From DATADW01 sp963733905 (GTDB taxonomy: Bacteria; Actinomycetota; Acidimicrobiia; Spongiisociales; DATADW01), in assembly GCA_963733905.1 (NCBI GenBank), contig CAVTEU010000006.1, positions 1 to 64,000 of the forward strand: a DNA stretch of 64,000 bases, read 5' to 3'. A program made the position numbers and the translations under genes. This document shows, in pieces, positions 40,773-50,772 of this stretch; position 1 is the stretch's first letter; every line of letters starts with the position of its first letter. The notes under the pieces were generated by a model, which worked only from the letters and a program-made list of their open reading frames with translations, had not been told where the DNA came from and did no database searches.

Positions 40773-42969
40773 CCACGATCTCGTCCGACCGTTTGCTCGA
40801 GGCACTCCCGGTCCTCTACCGGCTGCGAGACATCGACCAGGGACGCCCGCTGCAGACGCTGCTGAGGGCACTGGGAGAGCAGGCGGAGATCCTTCGCCAG
40901 GACGTCGACCGGCTGTGGGACGACTTCTTCATCGAGACCTGCCAGCGATTGGGTCGTCCCCTACATCGGCGACCTGGTGGCCAACAACGCCATCCACGAC
41001 GCCGGGACGCGGGCCAGGGTCGATGTCGCCAAGACGATCTACTACCGGCGACGCAAGGGCACCTTGCCGATGCTGGAGGAGCTGGCGCGTGACATCACCG
41101 GCTGGGGCGCCCACGCAGTCGAGTTCTTCGAGTTGTTGGGGTGGACCCAGAACCTCAACCATCTGCGGTTCCAGTCCGGATGGCCCGACATCAGGGACAT
41201 CGACGCGATGGACCGCGTCGACGGGGGGTTCGATCAGGTGTCGCATACCGTCGACATCAAGCCGCCCGGGACTGTCGAGGGGTGGCACAACATCAAGAAC
41301 ATGGGCTTCTTCCTTTACCGGCTGCAGAGCTATCCGGTCCAGGGGGTGGTGCTCACCGACGCCGGGGGGAACGAGCACGCCGTGCGACCCCAGCCTCGTG
41401 TAGCTGCCGCTCCCCACCTTTTCCACTTCAGCAGTTCGGCGCCCCGGCCCCCTGTTCAATCGGTGGCGCCGAGAGGGAGACGAGGCCGGACTGGCAACCG
41501 AGCCATTCGTGCCAGGCCCAATCCGACCCATCGCATTCATGCGGGATCTCGATCGGCTCGTCGCCGATCCGGTTGCAGCCCTCGATTACTACGGCGCGGC
41601 ATCGATAGCCGGCGGTGGTCTCGACGAGTGCGGCGCTCCAACCACGGCGGTTCTCTCCGGGGGCAGCGTCGCCGTGTTTGCCGACGGCGCCGAGGTCCCG
41701 GGAGAGCGCATCCTGTGCAAGGACCTTTCCACCTGGGAGGCGCCGCCGGCGGGGAGCGACACGGTTGCCGTCGATGTAGCCATGGGCCGCCTCGCTTTCG
41801 CACCCGACGCCGTCCCCGAGACGATCGGGGTCGAGTACCACTACGGGTTCGCAGGCAACGTCGGCGGGGGTCCGTACGACCGGCGGCGACCCGAGCCCGA
41901 GGCCGAGGAGTTCAAGGGGTGGGGACCCGATACCGTGGCCGATCCGAGCGCCTTCGGTTCCGAACCGATCACGGTGGCTGCGGTCGCTTCCGATCACGTC
42001 TCGATCCAGGACGCCATCGACGAGTGGGCCGGCGGGGCCCCCCGGCCGCCGGTTGTCATCGAGATCGGCGATGACCGCACCTACGTCGAGGACATCACGA
42101 TCGACGTCACCGACGCCTCACGTATCGTCATCCAGGCCGCCAACGAGCGCCGTCCCACACTCGTCGGGTCGATCACCATCAGCGGCGACAACCCAGATGC
42201 CAGAGTCGTCATCGACGGGCTGCAGGTTGAGGGGGACCTGGCGTTCACCGGCAATCTCGCCGAAGTGCGGCTGGCGCATTGCACCCTGATCCCGGGCCGA
42301 GCGCTCGACGAGGACGGTGCTCCGGTGGCACCCAACGAGCCGAGCGTTGTGGCCGACGTGACCAACACCGCGCTGCAGTTGGTGGCCTACCGCTGCATCG
42401 TCGGGGCTCTGCGACTCCCCGAGGAGATGGCCGGGTTGGTGGCGCTGCAGTCGATCATCGATGGCCTGGATATTTCGGCCGTCGCCGCAACCGGGACCGA
42501 CGACGAGGCGGGCCCGCCGTCCGATCTCCGCCAGGTGACCGTTCTCGGCGAGGTGCATGTGAGGACCTTGCTGATGGCAAGCGAGGTGATCTTCGATGCC
42601 CCGGTGCACGCCGAACGGACCCAGGTGGGATGCGTGCGATTCAGCTACGTCGCTCCGGGGTCGACGACCCCGCGCCGTTATCGCTGCCAGCCGGACATGG
42701 CGCTCGAACTCCCCGGTCTCTCCTCAGGGGAGCGGGCCCGCATCGAAGCAGGTCTCCGGCCCGCCTACACGTCGATCCACTACCACGACCCCGGGTACAC
42801 CCAGCTTGGGATCAAATGCCCCGACGAGATCGGGACCGGAGCAGAAGACGGTTCCGAGATGGGGGTGTGGTCCTTCCTTCGCAACCCCCAACGAGAGACC
42901 AACCTCCGAATCCGCCTCGACGAATATCTGCCGTTTGGACTCGAGCCCGCGCTGATCTACGTCACCTAA
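40769..42969 (+). CDS. Phage tail protein (gpI-like) fused to a beta-helix domain (frameshifted)
   Basis: MTTISSDRLLEALPVLYRLR and RALGEQAEILRQDVDRLWDD give the N-terminal helix pair. After a frame change (~40945) PYIGDLVANNAIHDAGTRAR and TIYYRRRKGTLPMLEELARD form the tail-protein I / Afp12 core. From ~41440 a third frame stays open to the stop: SIQDAIDEWAGGAPRPPVVI, VIIQAANERRPTLVGSITIS-like repeats and VIDGLQVEGDLAFTGNLAEV, a right-handed parallel beta-helix. It ends with a conserved region, PAYTSIHYHDPGYTQLG. The gene therefore couples a wedge-tip protein to a possible receptor- or glycan-facing helix. Confidence 0.75.
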
Positions 42970-42977
42970 GGGGAACC

Positions 42978-45900
42978 ATGAAAGGCGACTTCACCAGGTT
43001 CAGCCATCAACCGAGGCGGGACTACGCCGCCGTCCTCATGCAGCAGGGACGGGTCACGCTCGACGCCGACTGGAACGAGCAGCTCGCCATCGAGGACCAC
43101 CGTTGGCGGGTTCAGACGATCGACACCATCGGGCAGGCTTGCGCCCCAGTCGACGCTGCCGGCTTTGGGCTGTCGTTCACACCGGACGGCACCGACCTGA
43201 TCATCGGCGAAGGACGCATCTATATCGATGGCCTGCTGGTCGAGAACCACCACGGCTATGGGTAGACGTCGAGGCCGTCGAGGGAAGACGGGGTGTGCTC
43301 GCCGACTTGGCGCCCGATGGCGTCCCCTTCGCCGCCGGACAATGGGTTGAGGTCTCGTGGGACGGCTCCCAAACCGGCGCCGGCTCGGCAGTGGGGAAGA
43401 TCACCGATGTCGACGCCACATCCATCACCCTTGACTGCATCGGGGCGCCGGTCGAATCACCTGCGAACCCGGTAGTACGACGACTGGTCACATATCTGAC
43501 CCAGCCGTACTACCCCGCCGAGCGCGCCGACCGCCCATCGGCGACTCCTTCTTGCCCGGACAATTGGGCGGAGAGACCCACCTCTTCTACCTCGACGTCT
43601 GGCGTCGCCACGTCACCGCGGTCGAGGATCCCCGCATCCGAGAGGTCGCGCTCGGCGGTCCCGACACCGCTACGAGGGCGCAGACGGCGTGGGCGTTGAG
43701 ATTCCTGACCGCGTAACCCCGCCGGGTCGTGCCGTTTGATGCGACCGGGATGGCGTGCCACGACGAGCTCGGTTGTGGGACGACCTCACCGCACGCAAGG
43801 CCGGCCGGATGTCGGCGCGAGCCGAGGCCGCGGCCGATCCCGAGGATCCCTGCGCCATTATCCCCGGTGCGGGGTACCGCGGTCTCGAGAACCGGCTCTA
43901 CCGGGTGGAGATCCATGACCCGGGCCCGTTGGGGACGGCGACGTTCAAATGGTCGCGCGACAACGGCTCGATCCTCAGCGCCATCGTCGACTTTCCGAGG
44001 CCGATTCGATCGCGGTCCACAGCCTCGGCAAAGACCAGGTGCTGCGGTTCAGTGCCGATGACCGGGTCGAGGTATTCAGCGAGGAGAGCGAGCTGAGTGG
44101 CCTACCCGGGACAATGGCCTAGTCGTGGGCCAGCCGGATGAGGCAGAGCGCATCATCGACCTCAGCGTCGACGTCTCGGTGTACGAGGCTCATCACCTAC
44201 CTCGGGTGCGCCGCTGGGACCAGCCGGGTGACCCCATCCCCACCGGCGAAGGGTTCATCGAGTTGGAGGACGGCGTCCAGGTGCGGTTCGAGGACGGTCC
44301 GTTCGATACCGGCGACTACTGGGTAATCCCGGCTCGGGTCGCCACCGGCGACGTCGAGGGGTTCGTCGATGCGCTGCCCGCCGGGATCTACCACCACTTC
44401 GCCCGGGTCGGGCTGGTCTCCTGGCCGGCCGACTCGGGGGCGATACTCGACTGCCGCCATCTGTTCCCTCCACTGTGCGAAGTCGAGGCTGGTGGACCGT
44501 CCTGCTGCACGGTCACCGTGGGTGAGGGCGGCGACTTCGCCTCCATCCAGGACGCGGTCGACAGCCTGGTTCAAGTTCCGGGCCCGGCCGAGATCTGCAT
44601 CTTGCCGGGAGAGCACCGGGTGACCACTGCGGTCGACGTGGTGCGGGGCAACCTCACCATCTCGGGTTGCGGACGCCGCTCGCAGGTGATCGCCATCGGA
44701 GGCACGCGCTGCTGCTGCGCGACGTCACCGACGTACGGATCGAAGACTTATGGATGTTCTCCGCTTCGGCGTTGCCTACCATCGCCATGGTCGACTGCAC
44801 TGCGGTGGAAGTCATCGACTGCCGCATCGCCAACCTGGGTCGCGCCGACCTCGACCGTGGCGACGAATTTGCCGTCCCCACAACCGGCGTCACCAACACA
44901 CACGGTCTGTTCGACGGAGATGGACTCGGTCCCACTGACTTCGCCAGAGACGCCGACGCAGTTGCGGCGATCCGCGATGACGTCAAGCTGGCGTCGTCCT
45001 TCGTGGTGCAGCGGTCGGCGGGTCCGGCGCTGGCCTCGGTCACTAGCCGTTTCGTCAGATTCGCGACTGCGTTATCCGAGGGTTCCCTGCGATCACGCTC
45101 CAGGGGGACAACTCGTGGGTGGAACACAACATCTTTTCGGGGGGCGGCGTTTGGATAAGGGAGGGGAGCGAGGTGGCGGTGATCAGCGACAACACGATCA
45201 CCCGTGGCCACGGCCAGGGAGTGCTGCTCGGCGGCCTCATTGCAGGGGAGAGCCCGCGATGACCGAGCCGGGGTCAACGAAATCGACATCGTCGACAACC
45301 GGATCGATGTCATGACCCGCGAAGCGGTGAGCACGCCTTTCGGAGAAGATGACAGTCTGGGCGAAGTGTCCGCCGTGACGATCGCCCGCAACGTCATCAC
45401 TCGGTGCGGGCTGGCACCGATCGCCGACGGTGTGGCGATGGGCGGTGGCATCTTCATCCGCGACGGTTCGGCTGTGCGGATCCACGAGAACGAGATCGTG
45501 GATAACGGGCCGGTCGACGGCTCGGGCGAGAGATTCGCCATGGGGTTCGGCATCGGGGCGGTCATGTGTATCGGTCTCGACGTGCAGGACAACCGGATAG
45601 TCGGCAACGGACGAGAGACTGGTGCGAACGACGAGGCGATCACCCTCAACGCCGGCATCGCCGCCCTTGGGGTGCTACCGGCGGCATCCGGCACCCTCAC
45701 TCTCGATGCTCCGGCGCTGATCATCCAAGGCAACGAGATCGCTTCGACCGAAGGGCCCGGTATTGCCGCTTTCGGTGTGGGACCGATGGCCATCGACGAC
45801 AACGTCATCACCTGCCTCTACGGAGGCCGGGCTGTCCTCGACTTCGGTAGAGCGATCCTCCTACTCAATCTCGGGGCGGCACCCGACATCGGGGTCATCC

Positions 45901-46403
45901 AGTTAGCCCGGCGCCGCGTGGTCTGGCCGCTGCTCCACGGCAATGTCAGTGTCGACTCCAACCAGGTGACGGTGCAGGGGTCGGCGTTCGGGCTCGATCC
46001 TCACAATCCCGACTTTGACCCCGATCAGGCGCCGGTGGGTGAGATGCGGACCGGCTCTGCCGTAGCCGTCATGTCGTTCGACGACATCGTGCTCGAGGCA
46101 AACCAAGTGCTCAACGAGCTGGCTCCGCTCAAGGACTCCTTTGGTCGGATCCGATCCACGGTGTGGGCGTCGAGCACCACGCTGAGGGCCACCACCAACC
46201 GGGTGACCGAATTCCCGCTCTCGGCGTTGCGCTCATATATGGGAATCGGAGCCGGGCACAACAGGTCAGACAACATCACAACCCACTGCATGCGGGTCGA
46301 TGGCCTCTTCCCTGCCGGGGTGGTGAATCGGGACAACCTCGAACTGATTTGTCCACGCTTCGAGCCGGTTTCCGGGTTCATCCATGTGATGTACGGAGGT
46401 TGA
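42978..46403 (+). CDS. DUF6519 and right-handed beta-helix protein (frameshifted)
   Basis: About 1,140 residues. MKGDFTRFSHQPRRDYAAVL with MQQGRVTLDADWNEQ is the DUF6519 signature found in contractile-system loci. The first third is broken at several points (43260-44120). Then EGGDFASIQDAVDSLVQVPG, PAEICILPGEHRVTTAVDVV and many HENEIVDNG, DNRIVGNGRETG, QGNEIASTEGPGI, LEANQVLNEL turns show a long pectate-lyase-type beta-helix. After ~45250 it is in one frame to the TGA. ATG follows GGGGAACC. A surface-exposed fibre or decoration that recognises a target is a plausible role, by inference from size and fold. Confidence 0.72.
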
Positions 46404-46404
46404 G

Positions 46405-47115
46405 ATGGCTCGGAAGAGAAACATTGAACCTGCCGAAGCGGCGCTCCAGTCGATCATCGAGGATCTGGCCGGCTATGTGCGCGGTGAGAGCCTCGGACTG
46501 ACCGACCGATTGGTCGGTTTGGGGAGCGCTAGGGCGTCTCGGGTGGGGGCAGCAAAGACCCGGTTGGCGAGATCCCTCGGCGAGGATCACCCAAGAGTGC
46601 TGGAGTTGCAGCGTCGGGAGGATCTGCTCCTCGGCGTCGCTCAGCGCTTGGAAGAGGTCAAACGGAAGGTGGACGACGCGCCCGACCTCCGCCCGAACGA
46701 GTGGATGGCACACGGCAGAGTCACGCTGGACACCGGCGAGCCGATACAGGGGCTGACTGTCAAGGTCTTCGACAAGGACCGCAAGCTCGATGACCTTCTC
46801 GGTGACACAGTGACCGACGCCGCGGGGGAGTTCCGTGCGATTTATCACGCGAGGGATTTCGCCGAAACCGGTGAGGAGATGCCCGAGCTTTATGTGGCGG
46901 TCTTCGACCGGCGTGGCAAGCCCGTATTCTCATCGGATGCGCCGGTGCGGCCCGCGGTTGGACGCAGCGACTTCTTCGAAATCATCCTCACCGAGCAGCG
47001 CCTGGAGCAGGGATTGCCACGCACGCGGTGCACGGCCAAGACTGCCTCGGGTGAGCGCTGCAAGAACATGGCAATTGCGGGGACAGAAACTTGCTCCCGT
47101 CACGCTCCCTCCTAG
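46405..47115 (+). CDS. eCIS accessory protein with Ig-like domain and Cys/His tail
   Basis: 236 residues, one frame. ATG after TACGGAGGTTGAG. Residues ~1-95 are helical and charged (EAALQSIIEDLAGYVRGESL, LGVAQRLEEVKRKV). Residues ~100-195 form a transthyretin/carboxypeptidase-regulatory beta-sandwich (HGRVTLDTGEPIQGLTVKVF, GEFRAIYHARDF, LYVAVFDRRGKPVFSSDAPV). The C-terminus is RCTAKTASGERCKN followed by IAGTETCSRH, i.e. C-x9-C-x10-C-x2-H, a likely small zinc site. Last gene of the eCIS run, two bases after the DUF6519 stop. Role unknown; adaptor or payload carrier are both possible. Confidence 0.7.
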   Translation: MARKRNIEPAEAALQSIIEDLAGYVRGESLGLTDRLVGLGSARASRVGAAKTRLARSLGEDHPRVLELQRREDLLLGVAQRLEEVKRKVDDAPDLRPNEWMAHGRVTLDTGEPIQGLTVKVFDKDRKLDDLLGDTVTDAAGEFRAIYHARDFAETGEEMPELYVAVFDRRGKPVFSSDAPVRPAVGRSDFFEIILTEQRLEQGLPRTRCTAKTASGERCKNMAIAGTETCSRHAPS

Positions 47116-47233
47116 TACGAATCGGCAATCGCTCGCGCCGGGTCGTGACGCTGGCGCAGCCCGTCCCGTCGGCGGCGTTCGTAGTAGAGGTGAGAGGCGG
47201 TCGAAGGAAGTCGCCGGGACAAGGAGTCATGAG

Positions 47234-47572
47234 ATGGCGCAGTACCTGATCTCGTTCGATGATGGCGCGATGATCTTCCCCGAGGAGGAGCTGCCGGACG
47301 TGGCCAAGGCCGCGCACGAGGTGGTCCAAGAGGCCAAGGACGCCGGCGTGTGGGTTTTCGGCGGCGGACTGGAAAGCCAGAGGGCGAGCGTGGTGGCCAC
47401 CGACGGGACGGTCACCGACGGCCCGTACCCGGAGACCAAGGAGGTCCTCGGCGGGTTCGCGGTCGTCGACGTGCCCTCACGCGAGGAGGCGCTGGAGTGG
47501 GCGGCCAAGATCGCCGTCGCTTGCCGCTGTGCGCAAGAGGTACGGGAACTCCTGCCCGACCCGACCGTCTGA
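47234..47572 (+). CDS. YciI family (YCII-related) protein
   Basis: 112 residues with an AAGGAGTCATGAG ribosome site. MAQYLISFDDGAMIFPEEEL starts the ferredoxin-like fold. DGTVTDGPYPETKEVLGGFA is the diagnostic YCII motif, and VPSREEALEWAAKIAVA the following helix. Such proteins are small cytosolic alpha/beta dimers, often paired with ECF sigma factors as DGPF-type proteins; no enzyme activity is established. It is a single gene ~120 bases behind the eCIS operon and need not belong to it. Confidence 0.88.
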   Translation: MAQYLISFDDGAMIFPEEELPDVAKAAHEVVQEAKDAGVWVFGGGLESQRASVVATDGTVTDGPYPETKEVLGGFAVVDVPSREEALEWAAKIAVACRCAQEVRELLPDPTV

Positions 47573-47677
47573 TCGAAGGAGACCCGCCACGACCCACGTC
47601 CTCCAATGCCAGTCAGGAGACTTCACCGGGACGCAACCCAAGGTCAGCGACACCATCATCCACGCCCCCCCGGAGTG

Positions 47678-48004
47678 TCAGCCATGCTGTCTTCGTCCTC
47701 CGGTGAGAGTGTTGGTGTCGACCAGGAGGTCCAACACCTCGCCGATGGTGCGTTCCCGGCTGATGGCCTCTCGCAGCGGAAGATGTGTCTGGATCTGGTA
47801 GCGGTTTCTACGACCGTCCTTCTCCTCTCTTTCCTTGACGATGTAGCCACCCGCGGTCAGGTCGGTGACGATGCCGTAGGCGCTGCGCTCGGTGATTCCC
47901 AGGGTGGCGGCGATGTCGCGCAGGCGCATCCCGGGGTCGTGGGCGATGCAGAGCAGAACCCGGGCATGGTTGGTGAGAAAGCTCCAGTTCGCCATGCTGG
48001 GCAT
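47678..48004 (-). CDS. Winged-helix (MarR/ArsR-like) transcriptional regulator
   Basis: About 108 residues from MPSMANWSFLTNHARVLLCI; ATG 48007 or 47995 are alternatives. A helix-turn-helix (MRLRDIAATLGITERSAYGI with VTDLTAGGYIV) is followed by a beta wing, REEKDGRRNRYQIQTHLPL, and a C-terminal helix. The class is a DNA-binding repressor of unknown ligand. It is divergent from the hsp20 gene with start codons only ~127 bases apart; the shared region carries a good sigma-70-type promoter facing hsp20, so autoregulation and hsp20 control are reasonable. Confidence 0.82.
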   Translation of the reverse strand: MPSMANWSFLTNHARVLLCIAHDPGMRLRDIAATLGITERSAYGIVTDLTAGGYIVKEREEKDGRRNRYQIQTHLPLREAISRERTIGEVLDLLVDTNTLTGGRRQHG

Positions 48005-48030
48005 CATAGTCCACATTTTCAGGCAATAAT

Positions 48031-48059
48031 TTGCTAGTGATCTGCGACTAGGTTATGAT
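48031..48059 (+). promoter_or_regulatory. Sigma-70-type promoter for hsp20
   Basis: TTGCTA, 17 bases, TATGAT, ~72 bases before the hsp20 ATG. Spacing is optimal and both boxes are near consensus. It overlaps the control region of the divergent regulator. Confidence 0.55.
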
Positions 48060-48130
48060 GCGTTCATGGCCATCGAGGCTGAACGGTCGCCGACCGCCGG
48101 CACTCGATGGTCAACCGAAGGGACCAAGCC

Positions 48131-48565
48131 ATGTTGATGAGATTCGAAACACTGCGCGAGTACGACCGGGTCACCGAGGAGCTCAGCCAGCGCCGGATCC
48201 GACAGATCCCGGTGGACGCCTACCGTCGGGGCGACGAGTTCAAGGTGCTTCTCGACGTTCCCGGCGCCGATCCCGGCTCCATAGAGCTCACCGTCGAGAA
48301 GGATGTCCTCACCGTGCGAGCGACGCGGACCTGGGCGCCGGTCGAGGGCGATCAGATCCAGATGACGGAGCGGGCCCAGGGTGACTTCAGCCGTCACCTG
48401 TTCCTCGGGGAGAGCCTCGACCGCGAGCACATCACCGCCGCCTACGACAACGGCGTGCTCACGGTGACCATCCCCGTAGCCGAAGAGGCCAAGCCCCGCA
48501 AGGTCGAGATCACCCAAGCAGGACTAGAACTCCCGGCCCTCACGGCGACCACAGTCGCCGCGTAA
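48131..48565 (+). CDS. hsp20: Hsp20 / alpha-crystallin small heat-shock protein
   Basis: 144 residues. ATG at 48131 after GAAGGGA. MLMRFETLREYDRVTEEL (N-terminal arm), then the alpha-crystallin domain from IPVDAYRRGDEFKVLLDVPG through SIELTVEKDVLTVRATRTWA, FSRHLFLGESLDREHITAAY and DNGVLTVTIPVAEEAKPRKV. It ends with a short basic, hydrophobic tail that can carry the I/V-x-I/V anchor. An ATP-independent holdase in the cytosol. Complete and followed by a 10-bp hairpin. Confidence 0.93.
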   Translation: MLMRFETLREYDRVTEELSQRRIRQIPVDAYRRGDEFKVLLDVPGADPGSIELTVEKDVLTVRATRTWAPVEGDQIQMTERAQGDFSRHLFLGESLDREHITAAYDNGVLTVTIPVAEEAKPRKVEITQAGLELPALTATTVAA

Positions 48566-48590
48566 AAGAACCGGGCTCCCTGGTACAAGG

Positions 48591-48613
48591 AGCGGCTCCC
48601 TATGGGAGCCGCT
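48591..48613 (+). terminator. Hairpin terminator after hsp20
   Basis: A perfect 10-bp stem, agcggctccc / gggagccgct, with a 3-base loop, 25 bases after the hsp20 stop. Confidence 0.75.
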
Positions 48614-48848
48614 TCACCGTGGCACTCGACGCGCTGCGGACCTGAGAGCCAGCTCGATCGCCGACAGTTGATCGGCGCCGACCCCCGGCAGCCTGCCTGT
48701 TTGAGCCCTTCCTGCTCCGGAACCGCGGTTGCCGCGACGTGGCAAGGCCTCCTAGAACTGACTCGAGTTGCCGGCGTCTCTTTCCTGGCTGCCGACCCGC
48801 CGGCGATGTCACCGTTGACCCCCATGTGTACTCCGGCGTCTATGCGGG

Positions 48849-49247
48849 TCAGCGAGGCGGAGCGGCGCGGAGCTGTTGCAGCTCCTGATGTTCGACGATG
48901 GACTTCCTCCGCCGCGACCGGACCGCCAGCCCGATCAGCTCGTCGATCACGATGGTGATGATCACGGTCGCTCCAAGCACCGCGACCAGCGGGATTTGGC
49001 CGGTCCACGCCAGGAAGTTGATGGTGACCGACTGGGTGTTCTGGGCGAGGAACACGATGAGCGGGATGGAGAGGATGATCCCGAGGATCAGTCCCCAGCG
49101 GACACCAGTCCCGGTGGGCACCCGCTCCACCACTCGGTCGGGCGGTGCCAGCGGGCTGACTTCGAGACCTGGGCTTGTCGCCGGAGCGTCGGCGTCGACC
49201 GGAGGGATCGGGCCCCCGGTCACCGGTTGATCCGGGCGATCGCTCAT
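48849..49247 (-). CDS. LapA / DUF1049 family membrane protein
   Basis: 132 residues. An acidic, Pro-rich N-terminus of ~45 residues (MSDRPDQPVTGGPIPPVDAD...) precedes TM1, WGLILGIILSIPLIVFLAQN. The family signature TQSVTINFLAWTGQIPL leads to TM2 (VAVLGATVIITIVIDELIG), then a basic/coiled end (RSRRRKSIVEHQELQQLRA). The NTQxVxxxFLxW strand between two membrane helices defines lipopolysaccharide-assembly-protein-A-like/DUF1049 proteins. In actinobacteria the role is unknown. Confidence 0.82.
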   Translation of the reverse strand: MSDRPDQPVTGGPIPPVDADAPATSPGLEVSPLAPPDRVVERVPTGTGVRWGLILGIILSIPLIVFLAQNTQSVTINFLAWTGQIPLVAVLGATVIITIVIDELIGLAVRSRRRKSIVEHQELQQLRAAPPR

Positions 49248-49499
49248 GACGGCAGCCTACCCCCAGCGGACTCGGGATGAACCACACCGGGTTCGTGCAT
49301 GGTTTATGGCCCCGGCGCCGGAAGGGCAGAGTCGGCCACCGACCGATGTACCCGAGACACCAGCTCTTGTTGGAGCGGCCCGCCGCTGGTTGGACGAACG
49401 ATTCGGGGATGTTCGGTCCGACACAGTCGGTCGCGACCGGGCATGCCGCGGTTCGGGTTGCGCCTACTCTGGCCATGTCGCACTTGGAGGGGGCGGGCA

Positions 49500-49943
49500 A
49501 TGGCTGTACAGAACCCACCGGAGGGGTACCGCACTGTTACTGCGAACATCATCGTCGACGGTGCCGACGGGGTGATCGAGTTTCTCGGCAAGGTATTCGA
49601 GGGCAGAGAGCGGGTGCGGATGCCGGCACCCGACGGCAAGGTGGCGCACGCCGAGGTCGAGATCGGTGACTCCGTGGTGATGGTGGCCGACGCCAGCGAA
49701 CAGTTCCCGGTCTTCCCGGCCTCTGTGCATCTCTATTTGGACGGGGTCGATGACGCCTACAGCCGGGCCCTCGAGGCCGGAGCGACCTCGATCATGGAAC
49801 CGGCCGACCAGTTCTACGGCGACAGATCGGCGGTTGTAGTTGACCCCTTCGGCAACCAGTGGTCGATCGCCACCCACGTCGAGGACGTGTCAGAAGAAGA
49901 GATGGACAGCCGTATGACGGCCATCGGGCAACCAGACTCATAA
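49500..49943 (+). CDS. VOC superfamily (PhnB-like) protein
   Basis: 147 residues. ATG at 49500 follows TTGGAGGGGGCGGGCA. Two beta-alpha-beta-beta-beta units: YRTVTANIIVDGADGVIEFL with GKVFEG and AHAEVEIGDSVVMVADA, then VHLYLDGVDDAYSRALEAGA and RSAVVVDPFGNQWSIATHVE. The GD.YGDR.A.V.DPFGN.W pattern marks the PhnB/glyoxalase-like group. Some metal ligands of true glyoxalases are absent, so activity is unknown. The protein is cytosolic and monocistronic. Confidence 0.85.
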   Translation: MAVQNPPEGYRTVTANIIVDGADGVIEFLGKVFEGRERVRMPAPDGKVAHAEVEIGDSVVMVADASEQFPVFPASVHLYLDGVDDAYSRALEAGATSIMEPADQFYGDRSAVVVDPFGNQWSIATHVEDVSEEEMDSRMTAIGQPDS

Positions 49944-50055
49944 GGCCGAGTGAATCCTCACCGAGAGCAAGGCCACAACGGCGTGATGGCCCAATTCCTG
50001 CCGACGATCGAGGGGGTGAAACCGAGGCCCGACCGCGGTCTTGCGTCTCCACCGA

Positions 50056-50673
50056 TCAGACAGGTTTGTCGACATCAAGGCCGGAGCCCAGGAACTCGAG
50101 GGCCTGATCGAGCCTTTGGCGGATGTCGCCTTCGCCTCCCCCTCTGGTCCACCGTTCCATGACCACCCGGAACACGGCGACCATGACCGCGGCGATGAGC
50201 TCGGGCCGCTGGTCGTTTTTCTGATCGGTTCCCAGGCGGTCGGCGATGGCTCCGGCGAATGACTCCACCCACGACTGCTCGTGGAAAAGAACCAGCGTTT
50301 GCAGGGACGGCGTGGAGGCGACCAGGCGGGCGCGCGCCATGTGGAGTTCTTTCGCCTCCTCGAACTCGCTCGAGATGGCCATCAGCGCTGAGCGCAACCC
50401 GTCGACCAAAGACAGTTCGTGGGGGAGATTGGCAACCAGGTCGGCAACGTGTGCGCGGTCCTCCGCCGCATTGCCGAAGATCACCGCCTCCTTGGACGGG
50501 AAGTACCGAAAGAAGGTTCGCTCCGAGACGTCGGCGTGATCGGCGATCTCGGCAACGGAAACTTGGTCGAATCCCCGCTCTTCGAACAGAGCGAAGGCCG
50601 CCTCCATCAATCGGTCGCGGGTCTGCCGCTTCTTCCGCTCCCGCAATCCGACGGTGCTCGAAGTCTCGCTCAT
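50056..50673 (-). CDS. TetR family transcriptional repressor, likely of the RND pump
   Basis: 205 residues from MSETSSTVGLRERKKRQTRD. The HTH is RLMEAAFALFEERGFDQVSV plus AEIADHADVSERTFFRYFPS, followed by KEAVIFGN, the standard TetR N-terminal domain (ERTFFRYF is a common actinobacterial variant). The remaining ~140 residues are an all-helical ligand domain. It is divergent from the RND transporter gene. The gap contains palindromes overlapping the RND promoter, the usual arrangement for self-regulated multidrug efflux. Confidence 0.9.
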   Translation of the reverse strand: MSETSSTVGLRERKKRQTRDRLMEAAFALFEERGFDQVSVAEIADHADVSERTFFRYFPSKEAVIFGNAAEDRAHVADLVANLPHELSLVDGLRSALMAISSEFEEAKELHMARARLVASTPSLQTLVLFHEQSWVESFAGAIADRLGTDQKNDQRPELIAAVMVAVFRVVMERWTRGGGEGDIRQRLDQALEFLGSGLDVDKPV

Positions 50674-50693
50674 ATCGCCACGGTACCACCGGA

Positions 50694-50747
50694 TGACAGT
50701 GACTGTCAATTGTCAGCACTTGACATTTGACAGTCAACGACTAGATT
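50694..50747 (+). promoter_or_regulatory. Promoter and TetR operator of the RND efflux gene
   Basis: Perfect palindrome TGACAGT-G-ACTGTCA (50694-50708), a second palindrome TTGAC-A-GTCAA (50727-50737), and TTGTCA between. TTGACA (50720-50725), 16 bases, TAGATT (50742-50747) is a near-consensus promoter for the RND gene. The second palindrome lies in its spacer, so repressor binding would block it. Confidence 0.65.
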
Positions 50748-50772
50748 CACCCCTAATCTTCCGGAGGACCTC

